From the NCBI GenBank assembly GCA_963920575.1, contig OY986973.1, forward strand, positions 15,238,062 to 15,302,061: a DNA stretch of 64,000 nucleotides, read 5' to 3'. Source of the stretch: Narthecium ossifragum (Eukaryota; Streptophyta; Magnoliopsida; Dioscoreales; Nartheciaceae). The notes under the pieces were generated by a model that saw only the letters and a list, made by a program, of their open reading frames with translations, did not search any database and had not been told where the DNA came from. Below are positions 31,727 to 41,182 of the stretch, piece by piece (positions within the stretch are counted from its first letter, which is position 1; the number at the start of each line of letters is the position of its first letter). The position numbers were made by a program, and so were the translations under genes.

Positions 31727-32837
31727 CACCCCCCAATCAGCTTATGGCTAGTCTCTAGCAATTCAAAGCGTATAAAATATAATTAAGCACACTAACGGTA
31801 CAAGGATGTAGACAAGCATGATAAAAATTCTGCCTTATCAAGTCAATAATGTTGTACACAGTACAGAGCACGAAAACTTCTTATACTCATACACTTACTA
31901 CCAACATATGGAATCAAATTCTACGCATTAAACATGCAAATCACCATCCAGAAGAACACATGTGACGTGATAAATAAATGTTGCGTACAGAAGCAACTTC
32001 TACCCACCATTAGTCCAAACACACTACTATCTTCATGACCAATCATCCAACCCTTGCACTTTAAGTATAACATGCTCTTTTTGTTTTTGTTTTTTTTTTC
32101 AACTATTAGACATTTTGCCTTTTTACGCAAGCACTCTCCGGTTCTTGAGCCGCAGAGACCCGGTTACTTAACAAAACACTGAGTAGTTTTTTAGGTATTA
32201 GTGGTTCTACCTTTTTACGCGAGCTCCCAGCTTCCTGAGGCAAGAACACCCGGTTACTTAGTAGGTCACCTAATAGTCGTTTAGGCACAGCTTAATCAAG
32301 CTCCAGAACTTTTCCTTTTTTTTCCTTTTTTTTCTGCATGCAATACTCAACACTAGCTAATGCTGAAATCATGGTCTAGATTGACAATAGCATACTCATT
32401 CCTCTGGTGAGTATAATTGCCACTGCACATAAAGTGTTCGTGTGTAACTCACATAATGTTCTACCTTCAGGTTATCACGCATGTAATCAATGTATAGGCC
32501 AATCCATATGAATACGGTCATGAATGTCTACACCCCCCAACTTGAAATTAACATTGTGCTCAATGTGGGGATCGTAAACAATAACATACGTAGGAGGTGG
32601 CTATCCAAATTTCCATAGAAAGAAGAGATAAGATAATGTAAATAAGAAAGAGTCCACCTGATAGAGTAAGCGAACATCTCCTCAAGGATCCTCAGGGTGG
32701 TTGAAAATCTAAAAGAAAACAAAAGAGAAAACATAAAACTAAAAATTGAAACTTAAAAACAGGTTACCTTGGTGGGTTGCCTCCCACCCAACGCTTTATT
32801 TAACGTCTAGGCAAGACGTACTGCAAAGCCTTAAGGT

Positions 32838-34211
32838 TCAACCAGGTTTGTATGGCTGTAATGCTTCAAGCGGTGCGACGACCTCCTTTGCTCTCTTAGA
32901 ACTATGCAAGTCATCCTTCACCATCGTCAGATCCACTACCAATGTAGTTTTCACTTGCTCCTTCCTGAAATTAGAGATCACCAATGAATCTACAACATCT
33001 ATTGAGAAGCAGTCAAAAGAGTTTGAAGGATAGGACATAGACTCAAACACTTTAAATTCAATAGTTTCACCTAAAACTGTCATGCTAAGCTTACCATCCT
33101 TTACATTAATTATAGTTTTGGTTGTAGCCATGAATGGAGGTCCCAACAAAATAGGTAAATTTCTATCATTCAACGGTGCATCATCCATATCCAATATCAC
33201 AAAATCAGCAGTGATAATTAACTTATCAACTTGTACTAAGATGTCTTCTACAATGCCTAATGGATATTTAATTAAACGATCTGCAAGTTGTAGAGACATA
33301 GTAGTAGGTTTTAATTCACCCACACCCAACTGACGGAAAACAGAGTAAGGCATCAAATTAACACTAGCTCCTAAGTCAAGCATTGCCTCCCCTATTTTTG
33401 TATCACCAACAGTAATATTAATGTTAAAACTCCCTGGATCCTTAAGCTTGGGTGGAAGCTTCCTTTGTAGAACCGTGCTTGCCGTCTCTGAAACCATCAC
33501 CTTTTCATGAGGTTCATACTTACGTTTAGAAGTACGTAGTTCCTTGAAGAACTTTTGAAAGGCTGGCATTTTCCTAATTACATCAAGTAATGGTAAGTTC
33601 ACATTAAGTTTAGATAGGATATCATAAATTTTAGAATATGACTTATCCATTTTGGCTTTCTTCAGGCGGGCTGGAAAATGAATTGGCGGCTCATATGGTG
33701 GAGGAGTGTTGTGATGAACCTCGGGAACTGAATTTGTTCTCTTTTCATGATCAAAACCAGATGTGGCCGATGGTGGCCTTTTCGAGCGTTCCTCCTTTTC
33801 GACTTCCTCACTTGCATCATCATGACACTCATCAGTAACTTTAGCATTAATATTATTATCAATTATCTTACCAGAATGAAGAACAGTAACTGTGTTGGCT
33901 TGCTCAGGTTGGCTTGGAAATCTGCCTGGAATATGGGCTCGTACAGCATCTGCAAGCTGTCCCACTTGAACTTCCAACTTCCCAATGGATGCTGCAACAT
34001 TCTTCAATGCTGCATCATGTCGAGCAATGGCCGAATCTTGTTGTTCCATCTTTGAGTCTATTTTCTGCATAAAAGCTAACATAGTCGCTTCCAAAGACGA
34101 CTTAACAGGTGGGTTAGACTGATTAGCAGAAGGCATACTTAGCATTATTTTTCCATGAAAAATTCGGATGCTCCCTCCAACCAGGATTGTAAGTATTTGC
34201 ATAAGGATCAA
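32838..34211 (-). CDS. Element B gag C-terminal part and aspartic protease
   Basis: A 457-codon frame. The N-terminal part is the basic, Gln-rich gag tail (KIDSKMEQQDSAIARHD). The middle holds PPYEPPIHFPARLKKAK, LNVNLPLLDVIRKMPAFQKF and LPPKLKDPGSF, all in the arrangement of Athila/Tat gag-protease. The protease active site is MLDLGASVNLMPYSVF, with DLGA in place of DTGA as usual in this lineage, followed by LADRLIKYPLGIVEDILVQV and the PILLGPPFMATT flap region. It is joined in a neighbouring frame to gag at 34,348-35,087. No RT follows. Confidence 0.88.
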   Translation of the reverse strand: MILMQILTILVGGSIRIFHGKIMLSMPSANQSNPPVKSSLEATMLAFMQKIDSKMEQQDSAIARHDAALKNVAASIGKLEVQVGQLADAVRAHIPGRFPSQPEQANTVTVLHSGKIIDNNINAKVTDECHDDASEEVEKEERSKRPPSATSGFDHEKRTNSVPEVHHNTPPPYEPPIHFPARLKKAKMDKSYSKIYDILSKLNVNLPLLDVIRKMPAFQKFFKELRTSKRKYEPHEKVMVSETASTVLQRKLPPKLKDPGSFNINITVGDTKIGEAMLDLGASVNLMPYSVFRQLGVGELKPTTMSLQLADRLIKYPLGIVEDILVQVDKLIITADFVILDMDDAPLNDRNLPILLGPPFMATTKTIINVKDGKLSMTVLGETIEFKVFESMSYPSNSFDCFSIDVVDSLVISNFRKEQVKTTLVVDLTMVKDDLHSSKRAKEVVAPLEALQPYKPG

Positions 34212-35087
34212 ATCTAGGTCTCGGGTTATAAGTATTCATCAAATTAGCTTGTTCTTGCACATATTCAGGAAATTCATTACCAGAAGGAAATGAATAAAAC
34301 CTCTGACCAATAACATTGCAAATTGAACAAACCTCAACCGGTTTTGCTTATGTGGACATCATCGTGTCCATCTTCTTGTTGAGGGCTGCGATTTGCCTTG
34401 CCAAATCGTCGTTCTGGTTAAGCTCATAGATGCCTCTCGCCTTATTCCTCGTGTCTCTCTGCTGCGAGTTTGATCCTAGCATCTCATAAATTTCATATGC
34501 CTCTAGTGGTGTCCTTTTGAACATCGCTCCACCTGCAACATTATCTGCCATAGTCTAACAAGATTTAGTCCATCATAGAAATATTGCATCTGATTTTCTA
34601 AAGAATAATTATGATGTGGACATTGCATCAAAAGCATCTTAAATCTATCCCATGCTTCATGGAATGGTTCTCCATCAGATTGCTGAAAATTTGAAATTTG
34701 CCTTCTCAAGTTAGTAGTCATAGCATGAGAATAAAATTTGCTAACAAACTTGTTATAAATTGCATCCCAAGTAGTTAGTGATCTAGGAGGCAACGACATC
34801 ATCCATCTCTTCTCTTTATCCTTCAAGGTATAAGGAAAACATCGCATCCTCAGTTGATCTTCAGTAATGCCACCTAAAGGAAAAGTCTGAATAGTAGCAT
34901 AATAATCTTTCACAAACGATAGTGTATCTTCAGAAGGTAAACCATGAAATTTAGGAAGCATAGAAAAATGTAGATTTTTAAGTTCATAATTCCTAGCCTC
35001 TGCAGGTAACGCAATGCACGAAGGTGAGGTAGAAATAGTAGGCCTCGCGTACTCCTCCAAAGGACATACATTGTTATTAAGCTCCAT
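34212..35087 (-). pseudogene. Element B gag (Retrotrans_gag domain), frameshifted
   Basis: Frame 34,503-35,087 carries the capsid-type domain: LPKFHGLPSEDTLSFVKDYY, RMRCFPYTLKDKEKRWM, WDAIYNKFVSKFY, SNFQQSDGEPFHEAWDRFK, MQCPHHNYSLENQMQYFYDG. A frameshift near 34,550 leads to 34,348-34,551 (AGGAMFKRTPLEAYEIYEML). Next comes a degenerate zinc knuckle CSICNVIGQ, in which the H and last C are lost, and the NTYNPGWREHPNF motif typical of this lineage. Confidence 0.85.
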
Positions 35088-35177
35088 CTCCTCTTGTTCC
35101 TTCTCTTGAACTCCTAGATCTGATGTGGACAGGCTATCTTTGTTAGATCTCTTCTTCCAACTAATTTGATCTACTTT

Positions 35178-36254
35178 ATCCCTTAAGCTCTGAAGAATAA
35201 TTATGAACCAAGAAGTGTCTTACCTTGAACCCGGCTTCGACTAAATCTCATTCATTGCTAGATCCTGCAAGATTAGGGAATGAACCCTCACCCAATCTCA
35301 CATAAAATAATCTATAATACTTCTATTGGCCAGATAAAGGTATTTAAGATCTCAGTTATAATAATGAATGAAACAAGAAATATAAACTGATTAAATAAAT
35401 ATGACCCAATAACATAGAATGATTCAATTAGGCTACATCGGTACCTTAGAGAAGAACTAGCCACACATGTTCATCATGAGGGCAACAAAACTAATGAAAA
35501 AATAAGATGAGAAAAAGAAAAGAAAACCAAGCCTGGAACCAGTCTCCTCTCCTCCAAATGCTGCCAAAAAGTCCTCCTCAAACCCTAGAAAGAGTTCTAT
35601 TTATAGCCTTAAGTGTCTCCATCCACGGATTAGATCTAAACCATTGATTTTCTTCACTGGGACAGTAGGATCGATCCTTCTAGGGGTGTGGGATCGATCC
35701 GTTGCATCAAAATTCTCAATTTCTGGCTACGCCTGAGTCGGATCGATCCCACCAGGGGTGTGGGATCGATCCCTCAGTAGGATGGATAGTAGGATCGATC
35801 TGACTGCGATCATCTGAAAAGCATACGTTCTGTCAGGATTTAATTCCCGAGTCCGATCGATCCCAGCCCAGGTGTGCGATCGATTTGACTCCCTGAGTAT
35901 TTACTGTTTTGTCATCCAGACTGCGCCATTGGTAGTAAAATTGCCGTAACTTCCTCTAAAAAACTCGGAATCACGAACCATAAAATTCTCCAGAAACTAT
36001 ACTTCAAGAGCTTTCCAACCATATATGGCTTATCATCTGTCTCTTCTTGAGCAGGTACAGTTTAATCTTTCAAATTGATCAATATAATGTTTTCAGCTTC
36101 TTTGCTCCTTTGCTCCTTTTTCCTGCATTTTCCAAACAACTATGTGAAGAAACATATAGATATAAAATAGTAATAAAGATGTTGATTAAGGATAATAAGC
36201 TAGCAATTGAGATGGTTATAAGACTGTTCAGAGTACACTTTCATGCACTCATCA
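35178..36254 (-). repeat. Element B 5' LTR, U5 end deleted
   Basis: Matches the 3' LTR from 30,671 onward. About 394 bp of its 3' end, the primer-binding site and the leader are gone. The deletion joins at the shared word ATCCC (35,178-35,182). It retains the GATCGATC array at about 35,668-35,885. Confidence 0.85.
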
Positions 36255-36259
36255 ATCCA

Positions 36260-36292
36260 GTCATCAACATATTATGACTGGATTCATAATAT
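36260..36292. repeat. Short inverted repeat at the junction between two B-family elements
   Basis: Together with the target duplication this reads ATCCAGTCAT...TTATGACTGGAT, a near-perfect hairpin of ~9-bp arms starting at 36,255. It belongs to neither neighbour and may be filler from a repair event. Confidence 0.6.
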
Positions 36293-38223
36293 TGCCTCAA
36301 GAAGCGGGGAGCTCACGTAAAAAGGTAGAAACACTGATAGCTATGAAAAAGAAAAAAGAAAGAGCATCCTGTAGTTAAAGTGCGAGGGTTGGATGATTGG
36401 TCATGAAGATAGTAGTGTGTGTTGACTAATCGTGGTTAGAAGTTGTTTCTGTATGTAACTTTTATTTGCCACGTCACATGTGTTCGTCTGGATGGTGATT
36501 AGCATGTTTGAAGTGTAGAAGTTAATTTTATGTGTTGGTAGTATGTGTAGGAGTATAAGAAATTTTCAGGCTTTGTACTATATAAAATACTATTGACCTG
36601 ATAAGGAAGAACTCTTATTATGCATGTCTACAGCCTTAGACCGTTGGTGTGCTTAATTATATTTTCATGCGCTTTGAATTGCTAGAGACGAGCAGTAAGT
36701 TGGTTGGGGGGGTGTGATAAGTGAATGAAAGTGCACTCTAAACAGTCTTATAACCATCTCAATTGCTAGATTGTTACTCTTAATCAAACCCTTTAGTATT
36801 ATTTTTACACTTATAGGTTGCTTCCCAAAGATTGGTTGAAAAATGCAGGAAATTGGAATTAAAAGGAGCAAAGAAGCTGAAAAGATTACATGGGTCAAGT
36901 TGGAAGATTAAACTGTACCTGTTCATGAAAAACCATATTATGTACCATATAGGTTTGGAAAGCACTTGAAGTCTAGTTTCTGTATAATTTTACGGTTCGT
37001 GATTCCGAGTTTTCTAAAGATTGTTACGACATTTTTAGTACTAATGGCACAATCTGAATGGTAAAAGCAAAAATACGCATGAAAGATGAACGATCTTCTT
37101 CCTCTATCTAGATCGATCATTTATTCACTAGGAGATCACAGAGAGCTATGTTTACTCGGATCGATCTTTTCCCTTAAGAAGATTGATCATCTTCATAGTT
37201 GAGAAAATTGAGAAAATCAACGATGCAAATGATCGATCATCTCCTTTAAAATGATCGATGATCCTCGGGGCGTGACACTTCTACGGGATGAAATGATCGA
37301 TCTTCACCCCTAAAAGATCGATCTTTATATAGATGCTGAGCAAAATCAAGACTGCATATCTAATCCGAGTTGAAGACCTTTGAAGCCTATAAATAGAAAA
37401 CTTAGGGTTATTGAAAGGGGACTTTTTGGAGGATTTTCCTGGAGCATCTGGAGGAGAGGAAGCTGCATTAGGATTTTGTTTTCTTCGTCTTTCTTCCTTT
37501 ATTTTTCCTTGAACACTTTTGTTGTCCTTATGATGAACATGAGTGGCTAGTTTCTTTTCTAAGGTACTGATGTAGCCTAACAGAATCATTCTATGTTATT
37601 GAATCATGTTTATTTAATCAATTTATATTCCTTGTTTCATTCATTATTATAAGGGAGTTCTCAAATACTTATATCTAGCCAATAGAAGTATTCTAAATTT
37701 TTTTATGTGAGATTGGACGAGGGTTCATTCCCTAATCTAGCAGGATCTATAAATGCACGAGTTTATGTCGAAGCGGGGTTAAAGCTAAGACAATTCTTGA
37801 TTCATAATTATTCTTCAGAGCGTAATGGATTCTTGATTGACACTTAGCTATGGGTTCATTAGCAAGAGTTAATTGAGGGTACTTGGTGAAAACCGAGGTC
37901 GAATGGATCATCATACCGGAAGAAAGAACCTTTGGAATTAAACTGAGATTTTGTTGATTCAATGCATAGAATGAGGATGTTACGGTGAAATCGAAACCTT
38001 AGTCTTCATCCATCAGATTTCCATCGTTTTCTTATTTCACTATTAGATCTTCTATTTTCGGTACTTCTTATTTCTTACTTTACCTTCGTTATTTTCTTTC
38101 TTCTTTGTTCTTTAGCGTTTTACTCTAATAATCATTACAAATCTCTGTGGGTACGATACTCGTCTTGTTGCTATACTGACCACACCGATTCGTATACTTG
38201 TGAGATATAAAATTTATTCATCA
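36293..38223 (+). mobile_element. B-family element, plus strand: 3' internal tail and LTR
   Basis: 36,293-36,714 matches the 3' internal region of element B in the opposite orientation (TTGCCTCAAGAAGCGGGGAG, GTAAAAAGGTAGA) and ends in the polypurine tract GGTTGGGGGGGTG. The LTR spans 36,715-38,223 (1,509 bp), starting TGATAAGTGAATG and ending TTATTCATCA. It has a TATA box CCTATAAATAG at about 37,386 with the GATCGATC array (37,110-37,330) upstream. The body of the element is missing. Directly after the LTR comes a Tekay-type primer-binding site. Confidence 0.85.
37105..37335. promoter_or_regulatory. GATCGATC dyad array upstream of TATA (plus-strand B LTR)
   Basis: Seven or more GATCGATC or one-mismatch copies, mostly in pairs with 13-14-bp spacers (for example around TTTTCCCTTAAGAA and TTCACCCCTAAAA). 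The spacers differ completely from those in element B, while motif and pairing are kept. The nearest copy is about 60 bp from the TATA box. Confidence 0.7.
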
Positions 38224-38233
38224 CCCGATAACT

Positions 38234-38245
38234 TGGTATCAAAGC
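38234..38245 (+). other. Primer-binding site (initiator tRNA-Met)
   Basis: TGGTATCAAAGC differs by one base from the complement of the 3' end of initiator tRNA-Met, the usual primer for chromoviruses. It is 10 bp after the preceding LTR end. Confidence 0.85.
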
Positions 38246-38596
38246 TTAGGCTGTAGGTCCTAGTGATAGGATCAGGATTCTGTTGTGATTGAGCATGGGA
38301 TGTGATAGTTCTATGTCTAGAACATCCATGCATGCTCTTTTGTGATGTGTTGTGCTTTTGTTTTATGGATGTGTTGATTTGTTTTGCGGTTTCTGATGAG
38401 TGGACGCTCATTGTTGTTGATGATGTCGCAGATGACGGGAGGTTGAGACTGACCTTCGGTTGTTGGTCGGGGTGAGGCACGACCCGGTAGACCCACTCGA
38501 CCGGACAGGGAGGTTCCTGTCAGGGCGGTCCGAGCTAGGCGGACTGCACCATCACTAGTGACGGTTTCGGTCGAATAGGAGGAGGCCTTTCTCGAC

Positions 38597-39067
38597 ATGG
38601 AGAGGGTCCTCGCTCCTGTTGATGGGCGGACCGCTGCAGCAGTCATGAAGGATTTTCAGCGTCTGAACCCGCCTAGGTTCAGTGGTGAGACTGGAGATCT
38701 GACCGTAGCGAACGGCTGGCTTAGGGGGGATGCGCGCGTCCTAGACGCTCTATTCGTCCAGGATGACCAGATCAGGGTCACACTCGCGGCGTTTCAGTTC
38801 GACGGAGACGTCCTTGACTGGTGGTGCACCGCGCTACACACCAGTGATGGAGAGGTGCCGTTGTGGGAGGAGTTCAGAGCGATGTTCTTGGACGTGAACT
38901 TTCTAAAGAGTACACGTGGTGCCCTATCCCGCGAGTACCAGTCCGTCCTCCAGGGTACTCCCTCCGTTCAGCAGTATGCCATCCGGTTCACCCATATGGT
39001 CCGTTTTACAAAGGAAGTGGCAGGAGGTCCTACAGCCAGGGTACGACAGTTTGAGTGGGGACTCTGA
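38597..39067 (+). pseudogene. Tekay/Del gag, N-terminal part
   Basis: A 156-codon frame with the chromovirus gag pattern: FQRLNPPRFSGE, ANGWLRGDARVLDALFVQDD, RVTLAAFQFDGDVLDWW, PLWEEFRAMFLDVNFLKSTR, ALSREYQSVLQGT, VQQYAIRFTHMVRFT and QFEWGL. It stops at the point where an LTR-derived insertion begins. The remaining gag (39,886-40,500) contains a degenerate zinc knuckle around 40,215 reading CYQYGQLGHFL then a stop, where the family has CX2CX4HX4C. Confidence 0.88.
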
Positions 39068-39885
39068 CCAGAGAGACGAGGAAGACCACTGGAGAACAGG
39101 GCATAGCACCAGGGGGATAGGAGAATACCAGAGCATAGCAAAGCATGAAAATGAATCACAACAGGGGGAAACTAAGCACCGCAGAGGCATGAAAACAGCA
39201 ACATAATCAAGATCAATCGCAGCGAGGGAAAAATAGAGGAATCGGAATCCTAGCACCTCAAGCAACCCACGACAGCAAGGAGAAACAGAGGAAATCCCAA
39301 GCAACTCAAGCAATCCATGGCAGCAAGGAAAAAAATAGAGGAAATCCTAAGCATTCGAAACCAATTCCTAAGGCCTAACCCAAGGTTAGGGTAGAGATCC
39401 ATACTGGGCTTTATGCTCACCTTACCCGGGCTGCGTTTTGCATGTGCAGGCGCCGCTCCTTCCACTTCAGTTGTCCCAGGTGGATCAGTTCTTGGAGGCG
39501 CTTCTACTTCGGGTGGACTTTGAGGTTGTTGGCAGACTAGAGGGCTCAATTCAGTATTTTATATTTATTTGATGTAGTTAAACCTTGGAGACTTATGCTT
39601 CATATTTTAGGACAAATTGTATAACTTTTAATTTTGATATTAGAGACGATGATGTTATCTAAATGCTCAAATTGGGTCTGTAATAGCTATAGTAGCTGCA
39701 AATCTTCATTTATGCCCTCATGATCAACTATTTGAATTTATTGTGGAATATGAGAAAGTGTAAAGGTTCCTTGTGTAAGAATTATGGAGGAGACTCTGTC
39801 AAAATTTTCCTCGGCCATTGATGATTTAACAGGTTTAGGTTGCTCACCCCCGATCTGGATGGGTTTTCTGGGTCGGGGCGTGACA
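39068..39885. mobile_element. LTR-derived mosaic inserted in gag
   Basis: The right end reads GGGGCGTGACA, the inverse of the LTR start TGTCACGCCCC seen at 41,183, followed on the minus strand by CGACCCAGAAAACCCATCC. The left part (39,070-39,420) resembles the solo LTR near 42.8-43.3 kb in plus orientation (GGTTAGGGTAGA-type phrase, CAAGCAACCC-like words). The two halves thus appear to face opposite ways. No clean target duplication is visible. Confidence 0.5.
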
Positions 39886-40499
39886 GATCTGATAACAGAC
39901 AAGTTCCCACACCTTCCAGACGTACACAACACTTCTGAACTACACCTTAGTAGTGGAGGCGTAGTTACAATACGAGAGGTGCCCGGCAGGCCCACCTGCA
40001 TTCCCTACGAGCGTACCGCAGAGATCACAGGGCAGAGGGGGGTTCGGTAGAGGGCATCAGCGGCGTTTGTGACACTTCCAGCAGCATTCGCGGCGGCCTC
40101 AGCAGTTTCAGTGGTAGTTGCCGAGTCCAGCAGGCCAGTTTCTTCTGACGGCCGGGCCGTTTGGGCAGGCTCCATCAAGGGGAGGCTAGGGTCAGTAGCA
40201 TGATGGCACGTCAGTCACGTGCTACCAGTACGGGCAGTTGGGACACTTCCTGTAGGGACTGTCACTTGCGAGGAGTGCGAGGCGCTATGCTACAGGGTAG
40301 TCGAGACAGAGGGTCCAGTGCTTGGCTGGGGAGCAGTGGGAGGGTGGACCGAGTCACCCCAAAGGTGGAGGCGGCCAACAGGGGCGTGTGTTTTCCCACC
40401 CAGAGCATGAGCAGCTCGACACCATACAGCTATGCTAGCCCCACAGCAGTACCAGCCATACTAGCAAGCCGTAGCAGAGCCATCCGTACTCCGATGTAT

Positions 40500-40790
40500 C
40501 TTTCAGCTTTCTAGTTCTTTAGTATATGTGTTGATAGATTCCGGAGCATCGCATTCCTATATTGCTAGCATGTGTGTGGCATCGCTAGAATTAGGGACAT
40601 GGTGGCTAGAAGTCGCACAGTTAGTGGACTCACTGATCGGTGGGACAGTCAAGGTAGATCAAGTTTGCCAATCGAGTTCGTTGGAGGTTGGAGGCTTCCG
40701 TGTCTGTCTAAACCTACAGGTGCTAGACATGACCGGCTTTGACATGATACTCGGTATGGACTGGTGAGCAGCATACCGAGCCGTCATCGA
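40500..40790 (+). pseudogene. Tekay/Del aspartic protease
   Basis: The frame at 40,528-40,767 reads LIDSGASHSYIA (active-site DSGAS), VCLNLQVLDMTGFDMILGMDW, the standard chromovirus protease. A stop follows immediately where the family continues through a linker to DFTDLFPKE (present near 40,970-40,999). Confidence 0.88.
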
Positions 40791-40799
40791 CTGTGGTCG

Positions 40800-41182
40800 C
40801 TTGGACGCCCGATGAGACCCGGTCTGTGTTGTTGGGGGATCGAATCTCAGCCGATTCCTTTGCTTGCGGTGTGGGAAGGTGTGGCGGTGAGCTTTCAGCC
40901 TTGCTGGCTGGCCTGTCCATGTTTGGTTCTGAGGGAGTACAGCAAAGCAGTTTTCCCAAGATCGTGTGCGACTTTACAGACTTGTTCCCCAAAGAGTAGC
41001 CAGGGCTTCCACAATCCAGAGAGGTCGATTTAGAGATCTCATAGAGTGCCAGGCACCGCTCCGATCTCTCTTCTAGCCTTCAGGATGGCACTAGCAGAGG
41101 AGAGCGAGTTGATGACTCAGTTGGAGGACTTAACTAGCAGAGGGTTCATCCATCCCAGTACGTCTCCCTGGGGAGCTCAAGT
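40800..41182 (+). pseudogene. Tekay/Del RT N-terminal part, left of the solo LTR
   Basis: Frameshifted pieces read VCDFTDLFPKE, then PGTAPISLLAFRMALAEESEL, QLEDLTSRGFIHPSTSPWGA. The last word breaks off at the solo LTR and resumes as [11 protein letters not shown] at 44,006. Confidence 0.85.

Larger units (their letters stand above)
30277..36254 (-). mobile_element. Element B: non-autonomous Athila-like LTR retrotransposon (gag-protease only)
   Basis: 5,978-bp element with a perfect 5-bp target duplication ATCCA (30272-30276 and 36255-36259), inserted into the LTR of F3 copy 2. On the minus strand: 5' LTR 36,254-35,178 (truncated), gag and protease at 35,087-32,838, end-of-pol-like phrase GGTTGCCTCCCACCCAACG near 32,764, 3' LTR 31,726-30,277. 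No RT, RNase H or integrase is present. The U5 end of the 5' LTR, the primer-binding site and the leader have been deleted, so it cannot be copied in its present form. LTRs run TGATGAGTGC to TTATTCATCA. Confidence 0.9.
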
